Notes under the pieces: generated by a model | The model's input: only the letters and a program-made list of their open reading frames with translations | Databases searched by the model: none | Told to the model about the DNA's origin: nothing | Program-made: the position numbers and the translations under genes | NCBI GenBank assembly: GCA_042091035.1 | Contig: JBELIG010000011.1 | Coordinates: forward strand, 1-33,867 | Length of the DNA stretch: 33,867 nt | Reading direction: 5' to 3' | From: AM-2324 sp042091035 | GTDB lineage: Bacteria; Bacteroidota; Bacteroidia; Chitinophagales; Saprospiraceae | Shown: positions 16,530 through 25,200 of the stretch, piece after piece | Numbering within the stretch: position 1 is the stretch's first letter | Layout of the letters: every line of letters starts with the position of its first letter

Positions 16530-17162
16530 ATGAGAATTCCACTATTTCCACTTCGCTTAGTTGTTTTTCCAGATGAAAAGCTGAATCTACATATTTTTGA
16601 TCCAAAATATCTGTCCATGGTAGAGGACTGTATTCGGTCTGGAAACACCTTTGGAATCCCTGCGTTTATTGATGAATCGATGATGCGGGTAGGGACAGAA
16701 ATGAAGGTTTTAGAAGTTGTTAATGAGTATGATAGTGGCGAAAGGGATATAAAGACAATAGCTGTTGGCTTGTTTGAAATTGACTCAATACAGGATAAAG
16801 CTACTAAGTTCAATTGCGATGTGGGGCAGATTAATCCTTATTTTCTAATAAATGATCAGGACGATTTTGAAGTTCATAAATTGGTAGAAAAGGTTAACAT
16901 TCTTTTTCGATCTCTAAAGGTAAAGGAGCTAAATGTTTCGGAGATTTTGAAACCTGTTTCTTTTTCGCTTGGACATGTTTTAGGACTTTCGCTCAAACAA
17001 GAATACGATCTTATATGTCTTAAGAAGGAATCGGAGCGTATTGGCTATTTAATAGAATACATTGATGGCATCATGCCAGAAGAAAAGGTCCGAGAAATTA
17101 TAATGCGAAAGATCAATCTGAACGGACATTTTAAGAATGTAATTCCTCCGAGGTTAGAGTAA
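16530..17162 (+). CDS. Stand-alone LON substrate-binding-domain protein
   Basis: The 210-residue protein starts with IPLFPLRLVVFPDEKLNLHIFDPKY, the opening strand-turn-helix of the Lon protease N-terminal domain. It continues through GTEMKVLEVVNEYDSGERDI, IKTIAVGLFEI and the helical C-terminal part of that domain. No AAA or protease domain follows, so it is not Lon itself. Such LON-domain-only proteins are common in bacteria; they are thought to bind unfolded or specific proteins, but their function is largely unassigned. ATG at 16530 gives the expected N-terminus. It is alone on its strand between minus-strand genes. Confidence 0.9.
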   Translation: MRIPLFPLRLVVFPDEKLNLHIFDPKYLSMVEDCIRSGNTFGIPAFIDESMMRVGTEMKVLEVVNEYDSGERDIKTIAVGLFEIDSIQDKATKFNCDVGQINPYFLINDQDDFEVHKLVEKVNILFRSLKVKELNVSEILKPVSFSLGHVLGLSLKQEYDLICLKKESERIGYLIEYIDGIMPEEKVREIIMRKINLNGHFKNVIPPRLE

Positions 17163-17391
17163 ACACAAGCACCCCAGGTGTTATTTGGACCCCAGTATTC
17201 AAGATTTAGGCAGTTGATGTAGTTCAGTAATCCCCTTGTTTGCTATGCAAAATCTTTACAGATTGAGGCCCGCCCTAGTTACACCAAATCCGACCCGTTA
17301 TTTAAGTAAGTATAGACCCAATAACTTTAGGTACTTGTGTATTCCTCAAAAGTATTTGCTTTTTGGTAAATATGAAAGTTTACAAATACAT
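17163..17391. other. Non-coding gap between convergent genes
   Basis: These 229 bases separate the ends of the LON-domain and PorV/PorQ genes. The middle part (about 17170-17330) looks richer in G+C than other gaps, for example GAGGCCCGCCCTAG. I found no reading frame, tRNA or clear terminator. A CACC-CCA-GGTG mini-stem sits at 17171-17181 and a 7-bp stem ACAAATA / TATTTGT at 17382-17399. Confidence 0.4.
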
Positions 17392-18480
17392 TTATTTGTC
17401 TTTCTTTTCTTTTAGGTTGATCTTAAGTGAAATTATGTGTGAATATAATGCGTTGTCTGTTACTAAATTTGTAAAACTATAGTCTAGTTCAATTGCATTT
17501 ATGAGGAAGCCTGTCCCTATGCCTGGTTTGAGAATTATACTTTCAGTTCCATCAAAATCGGTACTCCTCTGAAACTGATTTGCCCCAAGACGAATGAATA
17601 AAAACTCCTTATATAGTAATTCCAATCCAATTTGTGCATCTACACTAAAGGGATCTCCTGATATTAAGGTGTTTCGCTGGCCATCGCTTGTGATGCTGAA
17701 ACCGATTTCAGGATATATAGAGAAGGTTTCAAACTCAAATGTTCTTCCGAGTCCAATGTTTATGGAAGGCTTTGTTATTTCATTGGATCGAATACCTGGC
17801 AGTTCATTCCCACTGTCTAAAAGAACTATCTTCTCTTGGTCTGTAAAGTTTATGGACCAAGTATTCACGGTTGTTGAGATATCTTTTAATAAAACACCAA
17901 CTTTCCAATTGTTTCTATGATACTGGGCACCAAGGTCTAAACCAAAGCCCCATGAGTTGGCAAAAGAACCTATTACTCTTCGAACTATTTTTACAGATGA
18001 ACCGTAATTGAGGTATCCGTTGGTCAATTCCTTTTTAGATCCAAATCCTCCAAAGAAAGCCATGTCAGATGCAGAAAATTCGACGATATTATCATAATTA
18101 ATGCTTCCATCATCGTTATATAGACTTAAAGTGTTTGGGATTCCATCAATACCAAATCGTACAAAACCAAAGCCAAGACGACTATTCTTATTTTGCATCG
18201 GCATTGAAAAGGAAAAAACATCGTGTTTGCCAATTCCAGCAAACCATTCAGCATGCATAATACCTAATTGCAAACCGTTGTTTTCGATGTCAACTAGTCC
18301 AGCTGGATTCCAAAATATGGAGAATGCATCTGAAGAGGATGCTACTACTGAAGAGCCCATAGCTTGTGCTCGTGCACCGACTCCAATTGATAAAAATTCG
18401 TTACTGTATTTCTGTGCATTAAGCTGTATGTTTAATCCCACAACTACAACTACTAATACCAATCGTTGAATTCTATTCAT
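17392..18480 (-). CDS. PorV/PorQ-family outer-membrane protein
   Basis: The 362-residue protein has a signal peptide cut after LNAQ. The mature N-terminus KYSNEFLSIGVGARAQAMGSSVVASSSDAFSIFWNPAGL is the hallmark of PorV/PorQ (UPF0164-like) proteins. The rest alternates short strands with glycine and aromatic residues, as in a FadL-like outer-membrane barrel. PorV shuttles T9SS cargo from the translocon to the attachment complex, and PorQ is its relative. The sequence alone does not say which role this copy has. The two large T9SS cargo genes lie 4 kb away. Identity as the main PorV of the cell is not claimed. Confidence 0.82.
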   Translation of the reverse strand: MNRIQRLVLVVVVVGLNIQLNAQKYSNEFLSIGVGARAQAMGSSVVASSSDAFSIFWNPAGLVDIENNGLQLGIMHAEWFAGIGKHDVFSFSMPMQNKNSRLGFGFVRFGIDGIPNTLSLYNDDGSINYDNIVEFSASDMAFFGGFGSKKELTNGYLNYGSSVKIVRRVIGSFANSWGFGLDLGAQYHRNNWKVGVLLKDISTTVNTWSINFTDQEKIVLLDSGNELPGIRSNEITKPSINIGLGRTFEFETFSIYPEIGFSITSDGQRNTLISGDPFSVDAQIGLELLYKEFLFIRLGANQFQRSTDFDGTESIILKPGIGTGFLINAIELDYSFTNLVTDNALYSHIISLKINLKEKKDK

Positions 18481-18502
18481 ATCCGTTTAATTCTTTTCAA
18501 GA

Positions 18503-18534
18503 TTAACCTATTTTTTGATCATAAGTTATATCAA
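18503..18534 (-). promoter_or_regulatory. Candidate promoter of the PorV/PorQ-type gene
   Basis: On the minus strand TTG (18534-18532), 21 bases, then TAGGTTAA (18510-18503), which matches six of eight positions of TAnnTTTG. Modest support. Confidence 0.3.
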
Positions 18535-18553
18535 GAACAAAATTAACGGACTT

Positions 18554-19714
18554 TTATATTAATCCTGCAAAATATTTAGTGATAAAAGCAATAGCTATTC
18601 CAAAAATATTTCCAATTGCCATACCTAAGACGGCAAGACCTATGCCTCCAGACAAAAGAGACGGAGCTTTCAGCGTATTTGTTATTTGACTAATAAATGG
18701 AACGCCATAAAGCGCTGCAACAAAGGCAACCATAGTTTTATTTCTATCAATATTGAAAAGTCGACATAAAAGGATGTGACTAAACATAATGCAGAGAATA
18801 AGGATTGCTAGAATCGGTAGCAAGTCTTTAGAACGTTTTAATAATTCAGCGAGATCAACATTAAGGCTTATGCAGGTGCAGAATATGAGTAAGAAAAAAT
18901 CACCTGAGCGCTCAAACTGATAGGATTGTTTGGCCAATTTAGTTTGGCCAATAACTAAGCTAATAATACTGACAAGTAAAAAGATAGCAAGTGTTTTGTT
19001 GGATTCATCCAAACCTGGAATAGCTAAAGGGATTAAAGAGAGAAGCAGGACTAAAAATCCAATTATGATTCCTTTAAGATGTGAGATTGGATTAGCTAGA
19101 AAGCTTTCTTTCTGAGGTTCTTTTATTGCTTGTAAGGCTTGGTCTCTTTTTTCCTTCTTAAGGAATAAGCCATAAAAATGTGGACCCAAACTGATCAGGA
19201 AAAGAATCAGTAGCGTACCTGAAAAGATGTCAGCATATAGGGCTGAGGTAATGAGTTCATTTGATCCTCCTAGGCTTTTTCCTACAGCACTTAGGTTGAG
19301 GTTTCCTCCACTGTAAAGCCCAGCAAGCATTCCACTCAAGATGTCGTATTCAGCCAGTTCATTTTGATAATTTATACAGATTATAGCACCAAAGAATCCT
19401 GCTAATATAACGCATATGAAATAGGCAATGATTAGGTCTTTACCATAGGTTTTGATACTGCTTAATTTTGTGTTGAGTAGATGCAAACTAATAGCCAATA
19501 GAATAGCTACATTCATTATACTCTCCAAGACCTGTTTGTTTGATTCCTGAAAAAGAAAAAGACTAGATATTAATCCTGCTGCATAGCAGAGTATGATAGG
19601 ATTTAACCAAACGAATAGTTTATTCTTTCTTTCTAATATCATAGAAAGTATAGGTACAGCTATGCATACCAAAATCGAAGCGACAAGTCTAAAGGTTTCA
19701 AGCGTTGTATCCAT
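18554..19714 (-). CDS. DUF819-family membrane protein
   Basis: The 386-residue protein has about ten hydrophobic helices in two halves, with a hydrophilic loop near 195-215 (KKEKRDQALQAIKEPQKE). The segment SGMLAGLYSGGNLNLSAVGKSLG matches the DUF819 pattern of an AG-x-Y-x-GG-x-x-N-x-x-A stretch that resembles a transporter half-site. The second half repeats the theme around FVAALYGVPFISQITN. DUF819 proteins are related in layout to inner-membrane transporters, but no substrate is known to me. The gene starts 7 bases after the Clp-like ATPase gene, so the two are very likely co-transcribed. Confidence 0.83.
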   Translation of the reverse strand: MDTTLETFRLVASILVCIAVPILSMILERKNKLFVWLNPIILCYAAGLISSLFLFQESNKQVLESIMNVAILLAISLHLLNTKLSSIKTYGKDLIIAYFICVILAGFFGAIICINYQNELAEYDILSGMLAGLYSGGNLNLSAVGKSLGGSNELITSALYADIFSGTLLILFLISLGPHFYGLFLKKEKRDQALQAIKEPQKESFLANPISHLKGIIIGFLVLLLSLIPLAIPGLDESNKTLAIFLLVSIISLVIGQTKLAKQSYQFERSGDFFLLIFCTCISLNVDLAELLKRSKDLLPILAILILCIMFSHILLCRLFNIDRNKTMVAFVAALYGVPFISQITNTLKAPSLLSGGIGLAVLGMAIGNIFGIAIAFITKYFAGLI

Positions 19715-19721
19715 AAACTCC

Positions 19722-21932
19722 TTATCGCTTTATCTGGATTTTTTCGTTGTCATAACTTAAATGTAAGGTGCAATTTTTAACACCTTGGTTTGCGACCAGA
19801 TACAATGAAATTGCACGAACCAATTGATGTTCAATTGCACGTTGAAGAGGTCGTGCACCCATTTTTTTATTAAAACCAATGCTTGCTAGATAGTTGATCA
19901 GAAGAGCATCATATTCTAATTTTATACCCTTAGATTTAAGTCCTGATCGTTCATTTAAGTTACTTAGTTCAATTGCAGTAATTTCTTTTACCTGCTCTGG
20001 ATTTAAAGAGTGGAATGTCAATATCTCATCAATACGATTTAGGAATTCTGGTCTAAAGAATGCGCGCATTGCTGATTGGTACTTAACCACTGAAGTATCC
20101 GTTTCTTGAAAACCAATGGAGGAAAGAGATTGAGCACCAATATTGGAAGTCATAATGATGATTGTATTCTTAAAATGGATTGGCCGGCCTCGGTTATCTT
20201 TCATAAGGCCCTCATCTAGTAGGTTCATCAGGTTGTCAAAGATGGAACTATGCGCTTTTTCAATTTCATCAAATAATAAAACACAAAAAGGTCTGTTCCT
20301 AACCTCTTTGATCAAGCGGCCACTATCGGATTGAGATCCTAAAAGTTTTCTCAAATCTCCTGGGATTTGGAATTCACTCATATCAATTCTGATAATAGGT
20401 GGATTGTTATCATCCACTCCAAAGAAGAACTCGGCTAGTGTTTTTGCACAAGCAGTTTTTCCAACACCTGTTGGTCCTGCAAACAAAAAGGTGGAAATAG
20501 GCTTGTTGGGATTGTTTAACCCTGTTTTAAAGATTCGAATAATATTTATAAGGCGATCAACTACGTGTTCTTGACCAACAATCTTTTTATTGAAAAAGGC
20601 TTTGACTTTGTTGTCTTCAAGTTTTATTTCATCTCGAATAAAAAGCTCAGCTATTCCTGTGCGCTTACAGAATAAATCTATAATTAAATCCCTGTTAATC
20701 CTCGATATTTTTTGGGTCTGTGCTTTTGATAGGCACTCTGTGAAAAATCTTAATATTTTCCCAGGAAACACTTCATATGGCGAAAATCGTTTGAGTAGCC
20801 TTTTAGATAAGAAAAGGGCTTCCGTATCAATCTCGATATTAAATTCAGATCGACTAGTCTCTTGTAGTTTTTCCAAGACTTTATCCAATTGCTCATCTTC
20901 CATTTCCTCTATATATATTATCTGGAAATAAGAAAGGAAGGAGGGTAAGAAATCTTGTATGAATAAAAGCTCAGATTTTGTAAGCTCTGCAATAATCTTT
21001 AGTTGACCTCTTTTTAAGAATTTTCGTAAGATAGCAGGCGTACTCGTATCCGGCTCTCCTTCAAACATTTCAATGATCTCATCAATCCATAAGGTTCCTG
21101 CATTCTGACTAAGCTTATTGATAAGGGTTTCGATGTTTTTTTCTTTCTCACCAATGTATTTAGCTTTTCCTTTGATACCTCTTGCATGCATTCTGTAATA
21201 TCTAGCATTTTGTTTTTCGCTTACAAGAGCTTCTTTTATTGCCTGATATATTATACTACTTTTACCACTTCCAACTGGTCCACAAAGGATTACATTTTCA
21301 TTTTGATGCGCAAGAATATTCTTGATCTTTTGAATGAAAGAATCTACCTCCCAGGCATTGTTTTTGAGTTGATTTATTCCTGTATTAAATTGATTTGGGA
21401 AAATGATTTGTTCCGCATTTTCCAAGGGTTTTTCTGAGGAAAAGTCCTCTATTTTTGGTTTGTCACTAAGTACGACATCAACAAAAATGTTTTCTACTTT
21501 TTTATTTAACAAGAACCTTGCAAGGGTTTGTTCACCGTCGCCTAAGTGCAGCTTGAGGCTTTTAAGTAAGGCCTTTCGTAATTTTTTTGGTGCGTTTAAA
21601 TGACCAATATAGTTGTGCAGGTACCCAGTGTGCCCTTCTTGTTTATCTTCATTGAGCTTGAAAACCTCTAGTTCTAAGGGGACGCTTGGGCTAACTGAAT
21701 CAAGGTTTTCATTAATGACTTGCCCATTTAGAAGTTCTGATTCAAAGTTTGACATATAGTCGATCTCCAGCTGGGTATAATTATCTATTGCCATCGTCTT
21801 ACGGATTTCCTCAATGACTTGGGTTCTTGAATCACCGAGACATATATAGTCGGTAAAAGGAACCTGTGCCAAAAAAAGATTTTCAGTGAAGGTGTACAGA
21901 TAGGTAAGAATCGGTTTTTTTTGGTTGCTCAT
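19722..21932 (-). CDS. Divergent Clp/Hsp100-like ATPase with two AAA domains
   Basis: The 736-residue protein has the ClpA/ClpB/ClpC double-AAA layout but a distinct N-terminus (about 1-185), not the Clp-N repeat, and no coiled-coil M-domain. D1 has Walker A GPVGSGKSS (218-226), Walker B LWIDE (281-285) and a pore-loop-like KYIG (258-261). The usual ERRF arginine-finger stretch is replaced by PSFLSYFQ (330-337). D2 has Walker A GPTGVGKT (486-493), Walker B LLFDE (552-556), arginine finger R633 in EFLNRIDE, and sensor-2 GAR (692-694). The D2 pore loop GYVG is missing (KLLGSQSDSGRL instead). An IGF tripeptide (606-608) sits where ClpA/ClpC carry their ClpP loop. Role unknown; co-transcribed with the DUF819 gene. 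Confidence 0.85.
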   Translation of the reverse strand: MSNQKKPILTYLYTFTENLFLAQVPFTDYICLGDSRTQVIEEIRKTMAIDNYTQLEIDYMSNFESELLNGQVINENLDSVSPSVPLELEVFKLNEDKQEGHTGYLHNYIGHLNAPKKLRKALLKSLKLHLGDGEQTLARFLLNKKVENIFVDVVLSDKPKIEDFSSEKPLENAEQIIFPNQFNTGINQLKNNAWEVDSFIQKIKNILAHQNENVILCGPVGSGKSSIIYQAIKEALVSEKQNARYYRMHARGIKGKAKYIGEKEKNIETLINKLSQNAGTLWIDEIIEMFEGEPDTSTPAILRKFLKRGQLKIIAELTKSELLFIQDFLPSFLSYFQIIYIEEMEDEQLDKVLEKLQETSRSEFNIEIDTEALFLSKRLLKRFSPYEVFPGKILRFFTECLSKAQTQKISRINRDLIIDLFCKRTGIAELFIRDEIKLEDNKVKAFFNKKIVGQEHVVDRLINIIRIFKTGLNNPNKPISTFLFAGPTGVGKTACAKTLAEFFFGVDDNNPPIIRIDMSEFQIPGDLRKLLGSQSDSGRLIKEVRNRPFCVLLFDEIEKAHSSIFDNLMNLLDEGLMKDNRGRPIHFKNTIIIMTSNIGAQSLSSIGFQETDTSVVKYQSAMRAFFRPEFLNRIDEILTFHSLNPEQVKEITAIELSNLNERSGLKSKGIKLEYDALLINYLASIGFNKKMGARPLQRAIEHQLVRAISLYLVANQGVKNCTLHLSYDNEKIQIKR

Positions 21933-22238
21933 GCCTGGAAATGTCCTTTGCCTAGGTTAAAAATTATAAAAGTAAGTTAGGAAACTTTTTCTAAATCATA
22001 ATGTAAGAAAAAAAATACTCCTTCGCTTTTGTAAAAATAAAAAGTAGTTATATGATTAATTAATGTATTAAATTAAAAAACATAGATTTTTTTTTATTTT
22101 TCGACTTGATTTAAGTCTTTTTTTGATTTTTTTCGAACATATTTTTTTGTATTCGTATTTATTGAATATAAAAACAATTGATCATTAACTACTCGTCGGT
22201 TTTCAGTGCCCTAATTTATTAACTCAAAATCATGTGAT
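21933..22238. other. 306-base very AT-rich divergent intergenic region
   Basis: This gap must hold the start signals for the Clp-like operon (minus) and the first giant gene (plus). It is dominated by A and T runs. Two similar T-rich blocks, each ending in TTTTTCGA, lie about 32 bases apart (ending at 22104 and 22136). Between them is a small stem GACTT / AAGTC (22103-22117) followed by seven T, which could be a weak leader terminator. I see no gene and no convincing TTG-N19-TAnnTTTG promoter. Confidence 0.45.
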
Positions 22239-25200
22239 ATGAATTTTAGAAACTTCCTCTTATTTCTTGTAGGATGTTCAAGTTTTGCATTTAAAATGCT
22301 ACCAAAGACAGGACTTGTAAGTAAGTTGGAATTAGCAAATGAAAAACACGAGGTGAATGACCTGTGTAATGATGAAAGCTTTAATGATAATAGCTTAGCT
22401 GAGTTCTATACGAAAAAATCGGTTGGGCAATCTGTACAGACAAGTAATGGAGTTGATAGGCCCAGCTTTTTGCCATTTAATCAACTTGGAGATATAAATT
22501 TAAATGATGTAGTCGCTACCTGCAAGGATGCTGAAGTATTTCTTGACGGAGATGGTTTAGCTAGTATTGATACAGTTATGGTCAATAATGGATCAAGCTG
22601 TTCATGCCCTAATTTAAACTTTTCACTCGATGTATCCGATTTTGATTGTGCGGATCTTGGATTGAATTTAGTAGTGTTAACCGCTGATGATGGACAGGTG
22701 CAAGATACCTGTCATGCAATAGTAACCGTTAGCGATAATTTGCCGCCGTTTTTTCAATGTCAGCAAGAGACTTACCTTATTAATTCAGGTGGAATTGCAG
22801 AACTGGATCCCAATGATTTTGTTTTTGGGATATTTGAAAATTGTTCTGTTGAGTTTTCCTTATCTCAGGACACTTTTTATTGCTCAAACTTGGGTACAAA
22901 TTCTGTGATTGTTACAGGAGAAGATCAGTCAGGTTTATCTTCGACATGCTCTACATCCGTATTAATCAAAGATGAAATAGAACCGATAGCAAATTGTTTA
23001 GATACTGTTTTTGTTAGCCTTGCTGCCGACGGTTTATTTACATTAAGTCCTAGTGATGTTGATGATGGATCTTCTGATAATTGTAGTATTATTTCCTATT
23101 CACTGAGTATCTACGAGCTTGATTGTGCGGATTTGGGTATAAGTAATCAGACAATGTCTATCAGTGATAACTCTATCCCTGTAAATTCGGCTAATTGCAA
23201 TTTTATACTAAATGTAGCCAATGGTTCTGTACCTGATATGCAATGTTCGGATTTGTCCGTGTCCTTGGATGCTAGTGGATCTATTTCTATTCTTCCAGAG
23301 TCGATTGATGCAGGTTCTGAAATTGCTTGTGGTTCTTTTCAGCTCGCTCTTGATATCGATGCGTTTGATTGCCTGAATTTGGGAGCAAATAATGTTACTC
23401 TTACAGGTGTTAGTGACATGGGAGGTACAAATTCTTGTACTGCAGTAGTTACGATTGAGGATACAGACGCTCCAACGATTGATTGTTTGTCTAATCTGGA
23501 TTTAGAGCTTTCCTCTAGTGGAAATGTTCTTCTATCACCGAATGAATTACTAAGTTCTATAGGTGATAATTGTACTACAAGTCCAGCGCTTTCCATTGAT
23601 CAATCAAGTTTTGATTGTACAGATGAAGGGAACACCATTCAAGTTGAATTAATCGCAGTTGATGATTCTAATAATTCCAATTCTTGTAATACGAATGTAA
23701 CTATCTTGGATAATACTGGACCTGAATTTAATTGTAATAACACAACGATTACATTAACAAGCGAGCTTCCTGAGGTGATAGAAACTAGTACGCTAATTAC
23801 AGGAATGAGTGATAATTGTGATTCTAATCCTATCATATCACCTGTTTCATTTGAATTTACTTGTGCAGAGCAAGGAATCAATGAATTGGATGTTTTAGCT
23901 ACAGATATTAGTGGGAATACGACAGTTTGTTCCCTTCAAGTAACAGTCAATTATAATGATTTCCCAGAAGCAATTTGTGTTTCTGGATTGAGTGTTGAGC
24001 TCGATGACAATGGCGAAGAATCAATTTCTGTGCTACAAGTGGATGATGGTTCAACTGTGCTTTGTGAAACACCTTTTTTAGAATTGAATCAAGATATTTT
24101 TACTTGTGCAGATTTAGGTACATCTCAGCTTTCCTTATTCGTTAGTAATGCTAATGGAGATATGGATATCTGTACTACAACCATTACTGTTGTTGATGCT
24201 ACTGCTCCTGAAGTTGTTTGCAAAGATGAGCTGGTAGTTGTAAACTTGGATGAGGCTGGAACTGCATCTGGTTCGTATCAAGAGTTAATAATTTCAACCT
24301 TCGATAATTGTGGAGCAGTTGATCTTGTTGAGAATACGTATAATTTTGATTGTACTGATCTTGGATTCAATCTTGTAGAGGTTTTGGTAGAGGATGAGGC
24401 TGGAAATATGAATTCCTGTAATGCTTTTGTTGAAGTTGTTGACGAGATTGCACCTAATGCAGAATGTAATACTGCAATTGTCGAATTAGGACAAATAGGC
24501 ACAGCAACAATAGGTGCTGATCAGCTTACACTGAATTCAACAGATAATTGCTCTGTTAAAGCATCTTTTGTTGAATTTAGTTTTTCTTGCTCAGATATAG
24601 GCCAAGATGTGCCAGTAGAGGTAATTGTTAGTGATGCTAATGGAAATAGTTCAAGCTGTACAGCAATGATTACAGTAGTGGATTTGATTTCTCCTGTGGC
24701 CTCTTGTCAAACAACAGAAATCTTTGTAAACGCAGATAATGTAGCAGTTTTAGATGCGGAAAGTATTAACAATAGTTCATTTGATAACTGTTCTTCTTTA
24801 GCTTATTCGGTCTCGCCGAGTACATTCAATTGTTCTGATCTTGGGAGTAATAATTCAGTCGTCCTAACTGTTTCTGACGAGAGCGGAAATTGGGACGAAT
24901 GCTCAATAGATATTACCATTTCTGATAATTCAAATCCTATACCAGAGTGTTTCACTTTGTCAGAGGTAGCTTTGGAAGATGATGGGAATCTAGAATTGGA
25001 GCTTATTGATATTTTTTCTGGAAACAGTTTTTCATGTGTTGGTTTTAGCTATGAAATTAGTCCAAATATATTTGATTGCACCGATGTTGGTCCTACTCAA
25101 ACGGTTTCCTTGACTATAACTGGCCAGAATGGGTCAAGTAGTCAAGTGGATTGCGCTGTGCGAATATTGGATGAAACACCTCCAGTCTTTGAATGTCAAG

